Origin: Hyphomicrobiales bacterium
GTDB taxonomy: Bacteria > Pseudomonadota > Alphaproteobacteria > Rhizobiales > Kaistiaceae
NCBI GenBank assembly: GCA_017305635.1
Contig: JAFKKF010000019.1
Location: 31,070-95,069, forward strand
Direction: 5' to 3'
DNA: 64,000 bases
Shown here: piece by piece, positions 10,885-19,746 of the stretch
How positions within the stretch are numbered: position 1 is the first letter of the stretch
How the letters are laid out: each line of letters starts with the position of its first letter
Notes under the pieces: model-generated
The model's input: only the letters and a program-made list of their open reading frames with translations
Told to the model about the DNA's origin: nothing
Database searches by the model: none
Position numbers and translations under genes: made by a program

Positions 10885-11187
10885 TCAGCGGATCGGATGG
10901 TGGACGGTGACGAGCTTCGTTCCGTCCGGGAACGTCGCCTCGACCTGCACGTCGTGGATCATGTCGGCAATGCCATCCATCACCTCGGCCCGGGTGACGA
11001 CGTGGGCGCCGGCCTCCATCAGGTCGGCGACCGTTCGACCGTCGCGCGCGCCCTCGACGACGAAGTCGGTGATCAGCGCGATCGCCTCCGGATGGTTCAG
11101 CTTGACGCCGCGCTCCAGCCGCTTGCGCGCGACGATGGCCGCCATGGCGATCAGCAGCTTGTCCTTCTCGCGTGGTGTCAGGTTCAT
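10885..11187 (-). CDS. ureA: urease gamma subunit UreA
   Basis: This 100-residue subunit begins [17 protein letters not shown] and contains [11 protein letters not shown] and [19 protein letters not shown], the normal UreA signatures, ending HHPIR. Length and ending match free-standing gamma subunits. It is separated from ureD by 7 bases in the ureDABC operon. Confidence 0.98.
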   Translation of the reverse strand: MNLTPREKDKLLIAMAAIVARKRLERGVKLNHPEAIALITDFVVEGARDGRTVADLMEAGAHVVTRAEVMDGIADMIHDVQVEATFPDGTKLVTVHHPIR

Positions 11188-11194
11188 CTTCCCC

Positions 11195-12052
11195 TCAGCA
11201 ATGCCAGACCCGCGGCATGGGCGCGCCGCGGAGCTTTTCTATCAGCCGGACGAGATCGAGGCGAAGCACGTCGCCCGCCGGCGCGATCAGCCGCGCGACC
11301 AGCATCCCGTTCCAGGCGCTCGCGCCGCCTTCGCCGAGCCCGTCCGACAGCGCCTCGCGGGCGGCATCGAGGCGCGCCTCGGCATCGGGCGCAACGAGGA
11401 CGATGGTGGCGAAGGCCCGTGCCCCGCGCGCCGTCGCCCCGCCCTCGAGGATCGCGGTCGGGTCGCCGTCGAAGCACAGGTTGTCGGCAAAGGCGAGCCT
11501 GCCGCCCCGCCGGATGCGCCAGGTCTCGCTGACGAAGGCCGTGCGCACCGTCTCGTCCATGGCGGCGCGGCCGAGCACGAAGGATTCGGCCATGAGGAGG
11601 GTTGCATCGGGCGCCACCTCGGCCGTGAGCCGGCGTGCCAGCGCCGACCGGTCGAAGAGGATCGTCTCCTGCGGCAGCCAGGCGAGTTCCCCCCGCTCCG
11701 CCACGGCCAGATGGTTCTCCACTGTCGCTATCCCGTCGGAGCGCCGATAGATGCGCTCCGCCGCCTGGCCCGTAACGATCGCACGAGCGACGGCCCCGAC
11801 GCGCACTTCGTAGCGGAGATGGTCGCCGCCGGTGATCCCGCCGGCCGTGTTGAGGAGCACGGCCTCGAGCGGCTCGCCCGCCCCCACCCGCGGCAGGCGC
11901 ATCTTGGCCGCACCCGACTGGAAGAAGGTCTCCAATCGGTCCTGCCCGCCCTCGCGGCGCACCCCGAGGCTGGCGAGCCCCGCCGACCGCTGGAGACGGG
12001 GCACAGCCTCGCCACGCGCACGAGCTTCCGGAAGGAAAGGAAGAACGGTCAT
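11195..12052 (-). CDS. ureD: urease accessory protein UreD
   Basis: UreD (UreH) is the scaffold that binds apo-urease and recruits UreF and UreG for nickel insertion. The 285-residue protein shows [17 protein letters not shown] near residue 70, AERIYRRS, and [11 protein letters not shown], all diagnostic. It is the first gene of ureDABC, with a 214-base divergent region upstream that must hold the promoter. Confidence 0.97.
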   Translation of the reverse strand: MTVLPFLPEARARGEAVPRLQRSAGLASLGVRREGGQDRLETFFQSGAAKMRLPRVGAGEPLEAVLLNTAGGITGGDHLRYEVRVGAVARAIVTGQAAERIYRRSDGIATVENHLAVAERGELAWLPQETILFDRSALARRLTAEVAPDATLLMAESFVLGRAAMDETVRTAFVSETWRIRRGGRLAFADNLCFDGDPTAILEGGATARGARAFATIVLVAPDAEARLDAAREALSDGLGEGGASAWNGMLVARLIAPAGDVLRLDLVRLIEKLRGAPMPRVWHC

Positions 12053-12074
12053 CGGCCTCGATCATTCGGTACCG

Positions 12075-12136
12075 GCCGGCCCCATGCAAGGCCGGCGCCA
12101 CGGCGAACCCGGGCCCGTCAATGGCGGCGCCGCCAT
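12075..12136. promoter_or_regulatory. palindromes in the ureD/D,D-carboxypeptidase divergent region
   Basis: Two inverted repeats are seen: arms GCCGGCC (12075-12081) and GGCCGGC (12090-12096), and a perfect 16-base palindrome ATGGCGGCGCCGCCAT (12121-12136). They sit between the two divergent start codons and could be regulator sites or transcript hairpins. No known operator was recognised. GC-rich palindromes also arise by chance in this genome. Confidence 0.3.
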
Positions 12137-12266
12137 GCTGCGGCCAAATTTTCGGCAAATGCCGCATCGCGCGCCAAGGCCGGGCGCCACCTTTGCCAGC
12201 ATGGCGCAGTTGCGCTATGCAGGGCCACCCGGCCGCGGCGCTGACCGTCATCAAACGAGGCATGCC

Positions 12267-13400
12267 TTGCGCCTATCCTTGACCGCCCTCGCCATCGCCG
12301 CCGTCCTCGGGTCGGCCTCCATCGTCAGGGCGGCGCCCGCCTTCATCGTCGTCGACATGGATTCGGGCACGGTGCTCGGCCAGCGCGATTCAGGCCATAT
12401 CTGGCATCCGGCCTCGGTCACCAAGCTGATGACCGCCTATCTCACCTTCAAGGCGCTGCAATCCGGTCAGATCCGCATGACCTCGCCGGTGATCGTCTCC
12501 AAGAATGCGCTCGCCGAGCCGCCCTCCAAGATGGGCTTCAAGGTCGGCACCGCGGTCACCGTCGACAATGCTTTGAAGATGGTCCTCGTCCATTCGGCCA
12601 ACGACATCGCGGTCGCGCTCGCCGAAGCGGTCGGCGGCAGCGAGGCGCGCTTCGTCGCCGAGATGAATGCCGAGGCGCGCCGTCTCGGCATGGCTTCCAC
12701 GCACTACGACAATCCGAACGGCCTGCCCTCGCCGGGGCAATTGACCAATGCCCGCGACCTCGCCGTGCTCGCCCGTGCGGTGTGGACCGACTTCCCGCAA
12801 TACCGCGCCTATTTCGGCATTCCGGCGATCAAGGCCGGGCGGAAGGTCCTGCGCTCGGAGAATTCGCTCCTCCTGCGCTATCCCGGCACGGTCGGCATGA
12901 AGACCGGCTTCATCTGCGATTCCGGCTTCAACATGGTCGCCGCGGCGAGCCGCAACGGCCATACCCTGATGGCCGTGGTGCTCGGCGCCAGCTCCTCGCT
13001 GTCGCGCGCCCAGACCGCGGCGAAGCTCCTCGACATGGGCTTCACCGGCGCCTCCTTCGGTTTCCCGCGCACGTCGCTGGCGAGCTTCCGCGCCGGCCCG
13101 CAGCCGGGCCCGGTCGCCAACCTCCATGATGAGGTCTGCGGCGGCATGCGCATGCCCACCGAGGATGACGACCCGGTCCTCGTCAAGGCCGGCCCGATCA
13201 CCAATCCGGTCATCGTCTTCACCGGCAAGACCGACCCGCTGCCCGGTTCGGCCGGCCTCGCCGCCCCCGTGAAGGCGAGCGCGGATGCCCTGCCGGATAC
13301 CTCCGGCCCCGCCAAGCCGGTACGGAAAGCCATCCCCATGCCACGTCTGCGGCCCTCGGGTTCCGGCGCCGCGGCAAGCGCCGGCACGCTGGTGCAATGA
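12267..13400 (+). CDS. D-alanyl-D-alanine carboxypeptidase, S11 family (DacF-like), TTG start
   Basis: This 377-residue periplasmic penicillin-binding protein trims peptidoglycan stem peptides. It has a signal peptide (residues 1-19, RLSLTALAIAAVLGSASI region), the active-site Ser-x-x-Lys in HPASVTKLM, the SxN motif in VHSANDIA, and the KTG triad in VGMKTGFICDSGF. The C-terminal 110 residues are Pro/Ala-rich and end in a MPRLRP-like low-complexity tail rather than a classic amphipathic anchor. The start is TTG at 12267, six bases after an ACGAGG ribosome site; no ATG gives a proper signal peptide. It overlaps the next gene by 4 bases (ATGA). Confidence 0.92.
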   Translation: MRLSLTALAIAAVLGSASIVRAAPAFIVVDMDSGTVLGQRDSGHIWHPASVTKLMTAYLTFKALQSGQIRMTSPVIVSKNALAEPPSKMGFKVGTAVTVDNALKMVLVHSANDIAVALAEAVGGSEARFVAEMNAEARRLGMASTHYDNPNGLPSPGQLTNARDLAVLARAVWTDFPQYRAYFGIPAIKAGRKVLRSENSLLLRYPGTVGMKTGFICDSGFNMVAAASRNGHTLMAVVLGASSSLSRAQTAAKLLDMGFTGASFGFPRTSLASFRAGPQPGPVANLHDEVCGGMRMPTEDDDPVLVKAGPITNPVIVFTGKTDPLPGSAGLAAPVKASADALPDTSGPAKPVRKAIPMPRLRPSGSGAAASAGTLVQ

Positions 13401-14434
13401 GCGATGCCGGCTGGCAGCCGGCGCGCCCGCGGAAGCCGTCCATCCCGCTGACGCTGCTGACCGGCTCCCTCGGCGCCGGCAAGACCACGCTCCTCAACCG
13501 GCTCCTCGGCGATCCTGCCTTCGCCGACACCGCCGTCATCCTCAACGAGTTCGGCGACGTCGCCCTCGACCAGGCAGCCGTCAGCGAGACCGGCGACGGC
13601 ATCATCGCCCTCGGCCAGGGCTGCGTCTGCTGCACGGTGCGCGGCGAGCTGGTCGAGGCGCTCGAGCGCCTGCTCCGCGGCCTCGACAACCGCCGCATCG
13701 CGGCGATCGCGCGCGTCGTCATCGAGGCCTCCGGCGACGCCGAGCCGGCGCCCGTCTTCGCCCTCCTGACGCGCCATCCCTACCTGTCCCTCCGCTTCCA
13801 CCTCGACGGCATCGTCGCCGTCCTCGACGCCGCCGCGCCGCCTGCCGGCGGCGCCATGCTCCGCCAGCTCGCCGCCGCCGACCGCATCGTGCTCACCCGG
13901 ACCGACGCAGCTCCCGGCATCGCCGCCCTCCATGCACGCCTTACAAGCCTCAATCCCGGCGCCGCCATCCTCGCCGACGACGGGGCCGATGCCGCCGCGC
14001 TGACCGGCATCGCCGACGACGTCACCCGCTGGCTCGCCGTCGATGCCATCGCCGCGCACCGGAGCGCCGATGCCTTCGCCCTCGTCCGCGACGCGGCCTT
14101 CACCCGCGGCGCGCTGGAAGCCTTCCTCGACGAGGCCGCCACCCGCTTCGGCGACGCGCTTCTCCGCGTGAAGGGGCTCGTCGCGCTCTCCGAATCCCCC
14201 GACCGACCCGCCCTGGTCCGTGGCCTCGGCTCGGTCTTCGCCCTCCCCGTCATCCTTCCCGCCTGGCCCGGCGCCGACCGCCGCACCCGCCTCGCCGTCG
14301 CCGCCACCAATCTCGACCGCGCCGCCTTCACCGCCCTCTTCGACGCCTATGCCGGCAGCCCGGCCGTCGACACGCCCGACCGCGCCGCGATGATGGACAA
14401 TCCCCTCGCACTGCCCGGCTTACGCCCCCGCTGA
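13397..14434 (+). CDS. CobW/COG0523 family GTP-binding metallochaperone-like protein
   Basis: This G3E-family GTPase of 345 residues has Walker A GSLGAGKTTLL near residue 23, the metal-binding CxCC motif in GCVCCTVR, and a Walker B-like VVIEASGDAEP. CobW relatives deliver zinc, cobalt or nickel to client enzymes. The base-specificity motif usually written NKxD/TKxD appears here as LTRTD, with Arg replacing the Lys. It overlaps the carboxypeptidase gene by 4 bases and lies about 1.3 kb from the start of ureD. The client metalloenzyme is unknown; urease or a zinc enzyme are guesses only. Confidence 0.88.
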   Translation: MSDAGWQPARPRKPSIPLTLLTGSLGAGKTTLLNRLLGDPAFADTAVILNEFGDVALDQAAVSETGDGIIALGQGCVCCTVRGELVEALERLLRGLDNRRIAAIARVVIEASGDAEPAPVFALLTRHPYLSLRFHLDGIVAVLDAAAPPAGGAMLRQLAAADRIVLTRTDAAPGIAALHARLTSLNPGAAILADDGADAAALTGIADDVTRWLAVDAIAAHRSADAFALVRDAAFTRGALEAFLDEAATRFGDALLRVKGLVALSESPDRPALVRGLGSVFALPVILPAWPGADRRTRLAVAATNLDRAAFTALFDAYAGSPAVDTPDRAAMMDNPLALPGLRPR

Positions 14435-14488
14435 CAGCCGCCGGCGAGCCGCTATAATCGCCGCCCTTCCTCCCCGCATCCGGAGCCC

Positions 14489-15550
14489 ATGATGGAATAC
14501 CGCCTGCTCGGCCGTTCGGGCCTGAAAGTCTCCGCGCTCGCCATGGGCACCTGGACGCTCGGCAACCGCAGCCCCGACAAGCCTACCGGCTCGATCGGCC
14601 TCAAGGATGCGCGGCGCCAGATGGACATGCTCATCGATGCCGGCGTCAACCTCATCGACACCGCCAACGTCTATACCCGCGGCCAGTCGGAGGAGATCGT
14701 CGGCGAGGCGCTCGAGGGCAGGCGCGAGCACGTCCTCATCGCCACCAAGGCGCGCTTCAACATGTTCGGCCTGCCCAACACCGCCGGCAATTCGCGCATC
14801 AACCTCATCGCCGAATGCGAGCGCAGTCTGAAGCGCCTGCGCACCGACTGGATCGACCTCTATCAGCTCCACCAGTGGGACGGGCAGACGCCGCTGGAGG
14901 AGACCATGGAGGCCCTCGACACCCTCGTCCGCCAGGGCAAGGTGCGCTACGTCGGCTGCTCCAACTTCTCCGGCTGGCACATCATGAAGGCGCTCGCCGC
15001 CGCCGACGCGCGCGGCTACCAGCGCTTCGTCAGCCAGCAGATCCACTACACCCTGCAGGCGCGGGAATCGGAATACGAGCTCGTCCCCATCTCGCTCGAC
15101 CAGGGCCTCGGCATCCTCGTCTGGAGTCCCATCGCCGGCGGCCTCTTGTCGGGAAAATTCCGCCGCAAGGGCAAGGGCCCGAAGGGCTCGCGCCATTTCG
15201 ACCGCGGCTTCAAGGAGCCGCCGATCCGCGACGAGGAGAAGCTCTACGACATCATCGACGAGCTCGTCGCCATCGGCGAGGCGCATGACTGCTCGGCTGC
15301 CCGCGTCGCGCTCGCCTGGCTCCTCCAGCGCCCCGGCGTCTCCTCCCTCGTCATTGGCGGGCGCACCGAGGAGCAGTTCGCCGACAACCTCGCCGCCCTC
15401 GACCTGAAGCTTACGAAAGACGAGGTCCGCCGCCTCGATGCCGTCAGCGAGCCGCCGCTTCTCTATCCCTACTGGCACCAGGCGCTGACCGCCAATGACC
15501 GCCTCTCCCCGGCCGACATCCCGGCGATGAGCGACTACTGGAAGAGGTAG
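14489..15550 (+). CDS. aldo/keto reductase
   Basis: This 353-residue NADPH-dependent TIM-barrel reductase shows the family tetrad Asp-Tyr-Lys-His in DTANVYTRG, IATKARFN and YQLHQWDG, and the cofactor region with WSPIAGGLLSGKF. It most resembles aldo/keto reductases close to potassium-channel beta subunits and YajO/YghZ types that reduce aldehydes or sugars. Start codons ATGATG at 14489/14492 both follow a GGAG. It appears to be transcribed alone. Confidence 0.93.
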   Translation: MMEYRLLGRSGLKVSALAMGTWTLGNRSPDKPTGSIGLKDARRQMDMLIDAGVNLIDTANVYTRGQSEEIVGEALEGRREHVLIATKARFNMFGLPNTAGNSRINLIAECERSLKRLRTDWIDLYQLHQWDGQTPLEETMEALDTLVRQGKVRYVGCSNFSGWHIMKALAAADARGYQRFVSQQIHYTLQARESEYELVPISLDQGLGILVWSPIAGGLLSGKFRRKGKGPKGSRHFDRGFKEPPIRDEEKLYDIIDELVAIGEAHDCSAARVALAWLLQRPGVSSLVIGGRTEEQFADNLAALDLKLTKDEVRRLDAVSEPPLLYPYWHQALTANDRLSPADIPAMSDYWKR

Positions 15551-15579
15551 CGGAGATCAGGCGTCGCGACAGACTTCCT

Positions 15580-16422
15580 TCACGCTTCGACGCCCACCAT
15601 CCGCTTCACCTCCGCCACCGTCACGCCCGCCTCCCGCAGCGACCGCAACGACGTGTCGCGGCTGGACTTGGCGAGCTTCCGTCCGGCCGCGTCCGTCACC
15701 AGCCGGTGGTGGTGATAGACCGGCGTCGGCAGGCCGAGGAGCCGCTGCAGGAGCATATGCGCCGCCGTCGCATGGAACAGGTCGCGCCCGCGCACGACAT
15801 GGGTCACGCCCTGGAGCGCATCGTCCACCACGACCGCGAGGTGATACGAGGTCGGCACCTCCCGCCGCGCCACGACGAAGTCGCCCCAGATCGCCGGATC
15901 GGCGGCGACGGTGCCATGCTCGCCCGCCGGCCCCTCCCCCGTCTCCGTCCATGACAGCGGCCCGGCCATGGCCGCCGCCTCCGCCATCCGCAGCCGCAGC
16001 ACGTGCGGCTCGCCCGCCGCCACCGCTTCGTCCATTTCGCCCTCGTTACCCGGATAGAGCGGCGCCCCGTCCGGATCGCGCGGGCTTGTCGCGGTAACCC
16101 GCGCCGCGATCTCGCTGCGGCTCATGAAGCTCGGATAGACGAGGCCGCGTTCGCACAGCCGGTCCGTCGCCCGCACGTAATCCGCCATGTGATCGGACTG
16201 GCGCCGCACCGGTTCCTCCCATTCGATGCCGAGCCAGGCGAGGTCCGCATATATCTGCGCCTCGTATTCCGGCCGGCAGCGCTGCGGGTCGATATCCTCC
16301 ATCCTGAGAAGGAACCGCCCGCCCGCCGCGCGGCAGAGCGCGAAATCGGTCAGCGCCGAATAGGCGTGGCCGAGATGCAGCTCGCCGTTCGGCGAGGGCG
16401 CGAAGCGGAAGACCGGCGTCAT
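15580..16422 (-). CDS. gluQ: glutamyl-Q tRNA(Asp) synthetase
   Basis: GluQ-RS attaches glutamate to the queuosine base at the wobble position of tRNA(Asp). The protein of about 280 residues is a truncated GluRS-like catalytic domain with FRFAPSPNGELHLGHA (HIGH signature), LLRMEDIDPQR, and KLAKSSRD in place of KMSKS, and it has no anticodon-binding domain. The zinc-knuckle cysteines common in the family are absent: the YPCxC position reads YPSFMS. The ATG at 16422 was chosen. A TTG at 16458 extends it by 12 residues. Confidence 0.9.
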   Translation of the reverse strand: MTPVFRFAPSPNGELHLGHAYSALTDFALCRAAGGRFLLRMEDIDPQRCRPEYEAQIYADLAWLGIEWEEPVRRQSDHMADYVRATDRLCERGLVYPSFMSRSEIAARVTATSPRDPDGAPLYPGNEGEMDEAVAAGEPHVLRLRMAEAAAMAGPLSWTETGEGPAGEHGTVAADPAIWGDFVVARREVPTSYHLAVVVDDALQGVTHVVRGRDLFHATAAHMLLQRLLGLPTPVYHHHRLVTDAAGRKLAKSSRDTSLRSLREAGVTVAEVKRMVGVEA

Positions 16423-16480
16423 CCCCTCAGGCAAAGCATCGGCGACGCCGCGGGGCAAGCCGGCATGCTATGTCTTCCCC

Positions 16481-17125
16481 ATGCCCCGCCGCCTCATCGA
16501 GACCGAAGCCGACATTGCCGCCGGCCTCCGCAGCCTGATGCGGCGCGACCCGCGCCTCCGCGCCGTCGCGCGCGTCGCCGGCGAGGTGCCGGTCCGCCGC
16601 CGCCCCGGCGGCATGGAGGGGCTCGCCCGCATCGTCGTCGGCCAGCAGCTTTCCGTCGCCAGCGCCGAGGCGATCTGGTCGCGCTTCGCCACCGCCTTCC
16701 CGGGCAGCCTTCCCGAGGCCATCCTCGCCGCCGACGAAGCGGCTTTGCGTGCTCCCGGCCTTTCCGCCGCGAAGATCCGCACGCTCCGCGCGCTATCCGA
16801 AGCCGTCGCCGGCGGCCTCGCCCTCGACGAGCTCGCCGCGCTTCCCGCCGAGGAGGCCCATGCCCGCCTCACCGCGGTGAAGGGCATCGGGCCGTGGACC
16901 GCCGACGTCTACCTCCTCTTCTGCCTCGGCCATCCCGATATCTTCCCGGCCGGCGACCTCGCGCTCCGCTATGCCGTCGCCGAAGCCTTCGGCCTCGCCC
17001 CGCCGGTCACCGAGAAGGCGGTCGCCGCGATCGCCGCCGCCTGGTCGCCCTGGCGGGGTGTCGCGGCCGCTCTCTTCTGGGCCTATTATCGCGCCCGCCG
17101 GCAGCGAAACGCGCTGCCGATCTGA
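16481..17125 (+). CDS. DNA-3-methyladenine glycosylase II-type (AlkA family, HhH-GPD)
   Basis: This 214-residue base-excision enzyme removes alkylated purines from DNA. It has the helix-hairpin-helix with Gly/Pro loop in LTAVKGIGPWTADVYL (about residues 128-143) and the catalytic Asp in FPAGDLALR. GQQLSVASAEAIW near residue 54 fits the AlkA subgroup. It lacks the N-terminal Ada/AlkA extra domain, so it is the short form common in alphaproteobacteria. It is divergent from gluQ. Confidence 0.92.
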   Translation: MPRRLIETEADIAAGLRSLMRRDPRLRAVARVAGEVPVRRRPGGMEGLARIVVGQQLSVASAEAIWSRFATAFPGSLPEAILAADEAALRAPGLSAAKIRTLRALSEAVAGGLALDELAALPAEEAHARLTAVKGIGPWTADVYLLFCLGHPDIFPAGDLALRYAVAEAFGLAPPVTEKAVAAIAAAWSPWRGVAAALFWAYYRARRQRNALPI

Positions 17126-17150
17126 TCTCATTTTGCGAGTCCCGCCTCCC

Positions 17151-17807
17151 ATGCTTGACGGCCCCCGCCTCTCCCCCGCCAGCGGCCGCCCGGCCGCCAG
17201 CCTCGTCGTCTTCCTTCACGGCTACGGCGCCGACGGCAACGACCTGATCGACATCGGCCGCGCCTGGTCGAATTACCTGCCCGATACCGCCTTCGCCTCG
17301 CCGCACGCGCCTTCGCCCTGCGACCAGGCGCCCATGGGCCGGCAATGGTTCCCGCTCGCCATGGGCGACCCGCACCGGATCTGGCAGGGGGTGCAATCGG
17401 CCGCACCGGCGCTCGATGCCTTCCTCGACGCGGAGCTGAAGCGCCTCGGCCTCGGCGACGCCCACCTCGCCCTCGTCGGCTTCAGCCAGGGCACCATGAT
17501 GGCGCTTCATGTCGGCCTCCGCCGCAGGGCGAGGATCGCCGGCATCGTTGGTTATTCCGGCTATCTCGCCGGCGCCGAGGATCTCGGCGAGACGGTCAAC
17601 CGCCCGCCCATCCTGCTCGTCCATGGCGATGCCGATCAGGTCGTGCCGGTCATCGCGCTGCATGGCGCGGCTGAGGCGCTCGGCCGCGCCGGATTCCCGG
17701 TCGAGTGGCACGTCTCGCCCGGCCTCGCCCACGGCATCGACGAGCAGGGCCTCCGCCTCGGCGCCGATTTCCTGCGGCGGGTATTTGCGGGGAAGGCAGA
17801 GAGGTAA
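17151..17807 (+). CDS. phospholipase/carboxylesterase family alpha/beta hydrolase
   Basis: This 218-residue serine hydrolase has oxyanion-region FLHGYGADGND, nucleophile GFSQG, Asp in VHGDADQVVP and His in SPGLAHGID. It belongs to the acyl-protein thioesterase/YpfH-like group that cleaves short esters or thioesters in the cytosol. The ATG at 17151 opens the usual N-terminus just before the first strand. It lies 25 bases after the glycosylase gene and may share its transcript. A GC-rich repeat follows 16 bases after its stop. Confidence 0.9.
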   Translation: MLDGPRLSPASGRPAASLVVFLHGYGADGNDLIDIGRAWSNYLPDTAFASPHAPSPCDQAPMGRQWFPLAMGDPHRIWQGVQSAAPALDAFLDAELKRLGLGDAHLALVGFSQGTMMALHVGLRRRARIAGIVGYSGYLAGAEDLGETVNRPPILLVHGDADQVVPVIALHGAAEALGRAGFPVEWHVSPGLAHGIDEQGLRLGADFLRRVFAGKAER

Positions 17808-17823
17808 AGGTGCGCGACGCCCG

Positions 17824-17891
17824 CCCTCGCCCCGGTGGGGAGAGGGCCGTCGAGCTTGGGAGCGCAGCGATCTAGCGAGACGGGGAGAGGT
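17824..17891 (+). repeat. GC-rich palindromic intergenic repeat, copy A (longer type)
   Basis: The stretch begins CCCTCGCCCCGGTGGGGAGA and ends CGAGACGGGGAGAGG, with a GAGCTTGGGAGCGCAGCG centre. It resembles dispersed Rhizobiales intergenic elements with CCCC/GGGG hairpin arms. It lies between two convergent stop codons. It is only distantly like the other three copies in the window. Confidence 0.6.
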
Positions 17892-17907
17892 CAAGCGCCC
17901 AGCCCCC

Positions 17908-19077
17908 TCAGATCACCCCGCGCGCGGCGAGGTTCCGCATCAGCGCGCCCGTGCCGAAGGTCCACGCTTCGGCATCGCCGCAATGGACGACGCGGTTGGC
18001 GAGCCGGCCGAGCTTCGGCGAGGCGATGGTCACCACGTCGCCGACCTTGTGGGTGAAGCCCTGCCCCTTGCCGTCGCGATCCTGGATCGGCGCGAACATG
18101 GTGCCGAGATAGAGCACGAACCCGTCCGGGTACTGGTGGTGCGAGCCGATGGTCGAGGCGACGAGGTCGGCCGGGTCCCGGCTGATCCGCCCCATGTCGC
18201 TCTTCCCCTCGAGCTTGAACCCGTCCTCGCCTTCGACCGTGAGGCTGACCGTCGCGCGCCGCACGTCGTCGAGCGAGAAGGTGTCGTCGAAGAGCCGGAT
18301 GAAGGGCCCGATCGAGGCGCTGGCATTGTTGTCCTTCGCTTTGCCGAGGAGGAGCGCCGAGCGTCCCTCGACGTCGCGGAGGTTGACGTCGTTGCCGAGC
18401 GCGGCGCCGACGATTGCGCCCGCGGCATTCACCACCACCACCACCTCGGGCTCGGGATTGTTCCAGGTCGACATCGGATGGATGCCGACCTCGGCCAAGT
18501 GCCCGACCGCCGCCATCGGCGGCGCCTTGGTGAAGACCTCGGCATCGGGCCCGATGCCGACCTCGAGATATTGCGACCACATGCCCTTCTTGATGAGCAG
18601 GTCCTTCAGCGCCATCGCCTGCGGCGAGCCCGGCTTCAGGCGCGACAGGTCGTCGCCGATCATGCCGGTGATCTCGGCCCTCAGCGAAACCGCCTGCTCG
18701 GGGGCGCCCCGCGCGCGCTCCTCGATGACCCGCTCCAGCATCGAGACGGCAAAGGTCACGCCCGCCGCCTTGATCGCCTGCAGGTCGGTCGGCGCAACCA
18801 GCCAGGGCTTGCCCGGTTTCCGCGCGGCGCGCGGCGTCCCGGCGAGCAGTTCGCCGACCGGCATCAGCCGTTCGCCTTCCGCCTCGCGGGCGAGCTTCGC
18901 TGCATCCTTCGCGTTGCAGAGCTCGCTCATCGTCGGCACGGCCTTCGTGATGTCGAAGACCACGCCGTCGCGCACGGCCACCACCGAGGGGCCTCCGAGG
19001 TCCAGGCGCCAGATGCGGCCGACGAGCACCCCGCCGTCCTCCGGCAGCGCGAATGAGGCCGTTGCGTTCATTTCCAT
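17908..19077 (-). CDS. fumarylacetoacetate hydrolase family protein, XylX-like 2-keto-3-deoxy-sugar-acid dehydratase
   Basis: The 389-residue protein matches over most of its length the Caulobacter XylX type (2-keto-3-deoxy-xylonate dehydratase) that forms alpha-ketoglutarate semialdehyde in oxidative pentose breakdown. Shared segments include VTFAVSMLERVIEERARG, WNNPEPEVV (metal-binding Glu residues), GNDVNLRDVEGRSALLL, KAKDNNAS and LGTMFAPIQDRD. FAH-family metal ligands are in the PEPE region. It stands alone; the sugar dehydrogenase expected upstream in such a pathway may be the gene at 26792. The exact sugar acid is not readable. Confidence 0.85.
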   Translation of the reverse strand: MEMNATASFALPEDGGVLVGRIWRLDLGGPSVVAVRDGVVFDITKAVPTMSELCNAKDAAKLAREAEGERLMPVGELLAGTPRAARKPGKPWLVAPTDLQAIKAAGVTFAVSMLERVIEERARGAPEQAVSLRAEITGMIGDDLSRLKPGSPQAMALKDLLIKKGMWSQYLEVGIGPDAEVFTKAPPMAAVGHLAEVGIHPMSTWNNPEPEVVVVVNAAGAIVGAALGNDVNLRDVEGRSALLLGKAKDNNASASIGPFIRLFDDTFSLDDVRRATVSLTVEGEDGFKLEGKSDMGRISRDPADLVASTIGSHHQYPDGFVLYLGTMFAPIQDRDGKGQGFTHKVGDVVTIASPKLGRLANRVVHCGDAEAWTFGTGALMRNLAARGVI

Positions 19078-19291
19078 GGCGAGTTCCCCCGGAGCTTTTC
19101 CCTTCTCGCTAACACGTTGTCGGCGACTGTGTCATTTGCGTCCTTGCGGCGGAGGCCGGATGCGTGTCGAAATCATGCCGACCGGAGCCGGCGCGGGGAA
19201 TCGCCGGCCGCCGGTTGGCCCGGTGCCTGCATGGTCCGGGCATTGGCGCAATCCTGCCCCCGGGGCCGGGGGACGGTGAGGGATTCTTGTC

Positions 19292-19726
19292 ATGCGGGGA
19301 ACTTCCAGCCTGTCTGCCGTGGCGGCCTTCTGCTGCCTCGTCGCCCATCCGGCGCTCGCCGCAGCGCCCGATGTCATCGACGCGCCGCGCGCCGAGCCGA
19401 GGATGGGCCTTGCCGCCATTGCCGGCATCGGGCCCTACCGCCTCGACACCGAGATGACCGTCCATAACTGGGCGCTCTGCATCTCGGCCGACGTCGCGAC
19501 CAGCCTCGTCAAGGCGCGGGGCGAGGGCAAGGCGCAGGGCGACGCGGTCTATGCCGATCTCAGGGCGAAGAAGGCCTGCGGCATCTTCCCCGAGCTCCAG
19601 GTGATCCTCCAGCAGCGGGTCCTCGATTCCCCGTCCGACGAGGTCGGGCAGGCGCAGATCTTCGGCGCGCTGGTCAAGTTCTCCGGGCAGTGGGCGAAGG
19701 CCTTCGTCGTCTCCGCCGAGGAATAG
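19292..19726 (+). CDS. small exported protein of unknown function
   Basis: I do not recognise this 144-residue protein. It has a signal peptide (residues 1-24, ending LAAAP) and a mature region of about 120 residues with two cysteines (in WALCISAD and KACGIFPE) that could form a disulfide. The start ATG follows a GAGGG about 10 bases upstream. Codon use is like its neighbours. It is divergent from the XylX-like gene and converges on a HAD gene. Confidence 0.75.
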   Translation: MRGTSSLSAVAAFCCLVAHPALAAAPDVIDAPRAEPRMGLAAIAGIGPYRLDTEMTVHNWALCISADVATSLVKARGEGKAQGDAVYADLRAKKACGIFPELQVILQQRVLDSPSDEVGQAQIFGALVKFSGQWAKAFVVSAEE

Positions 19727-19746
19727 AGAGCGACGGACAAGCAGCC

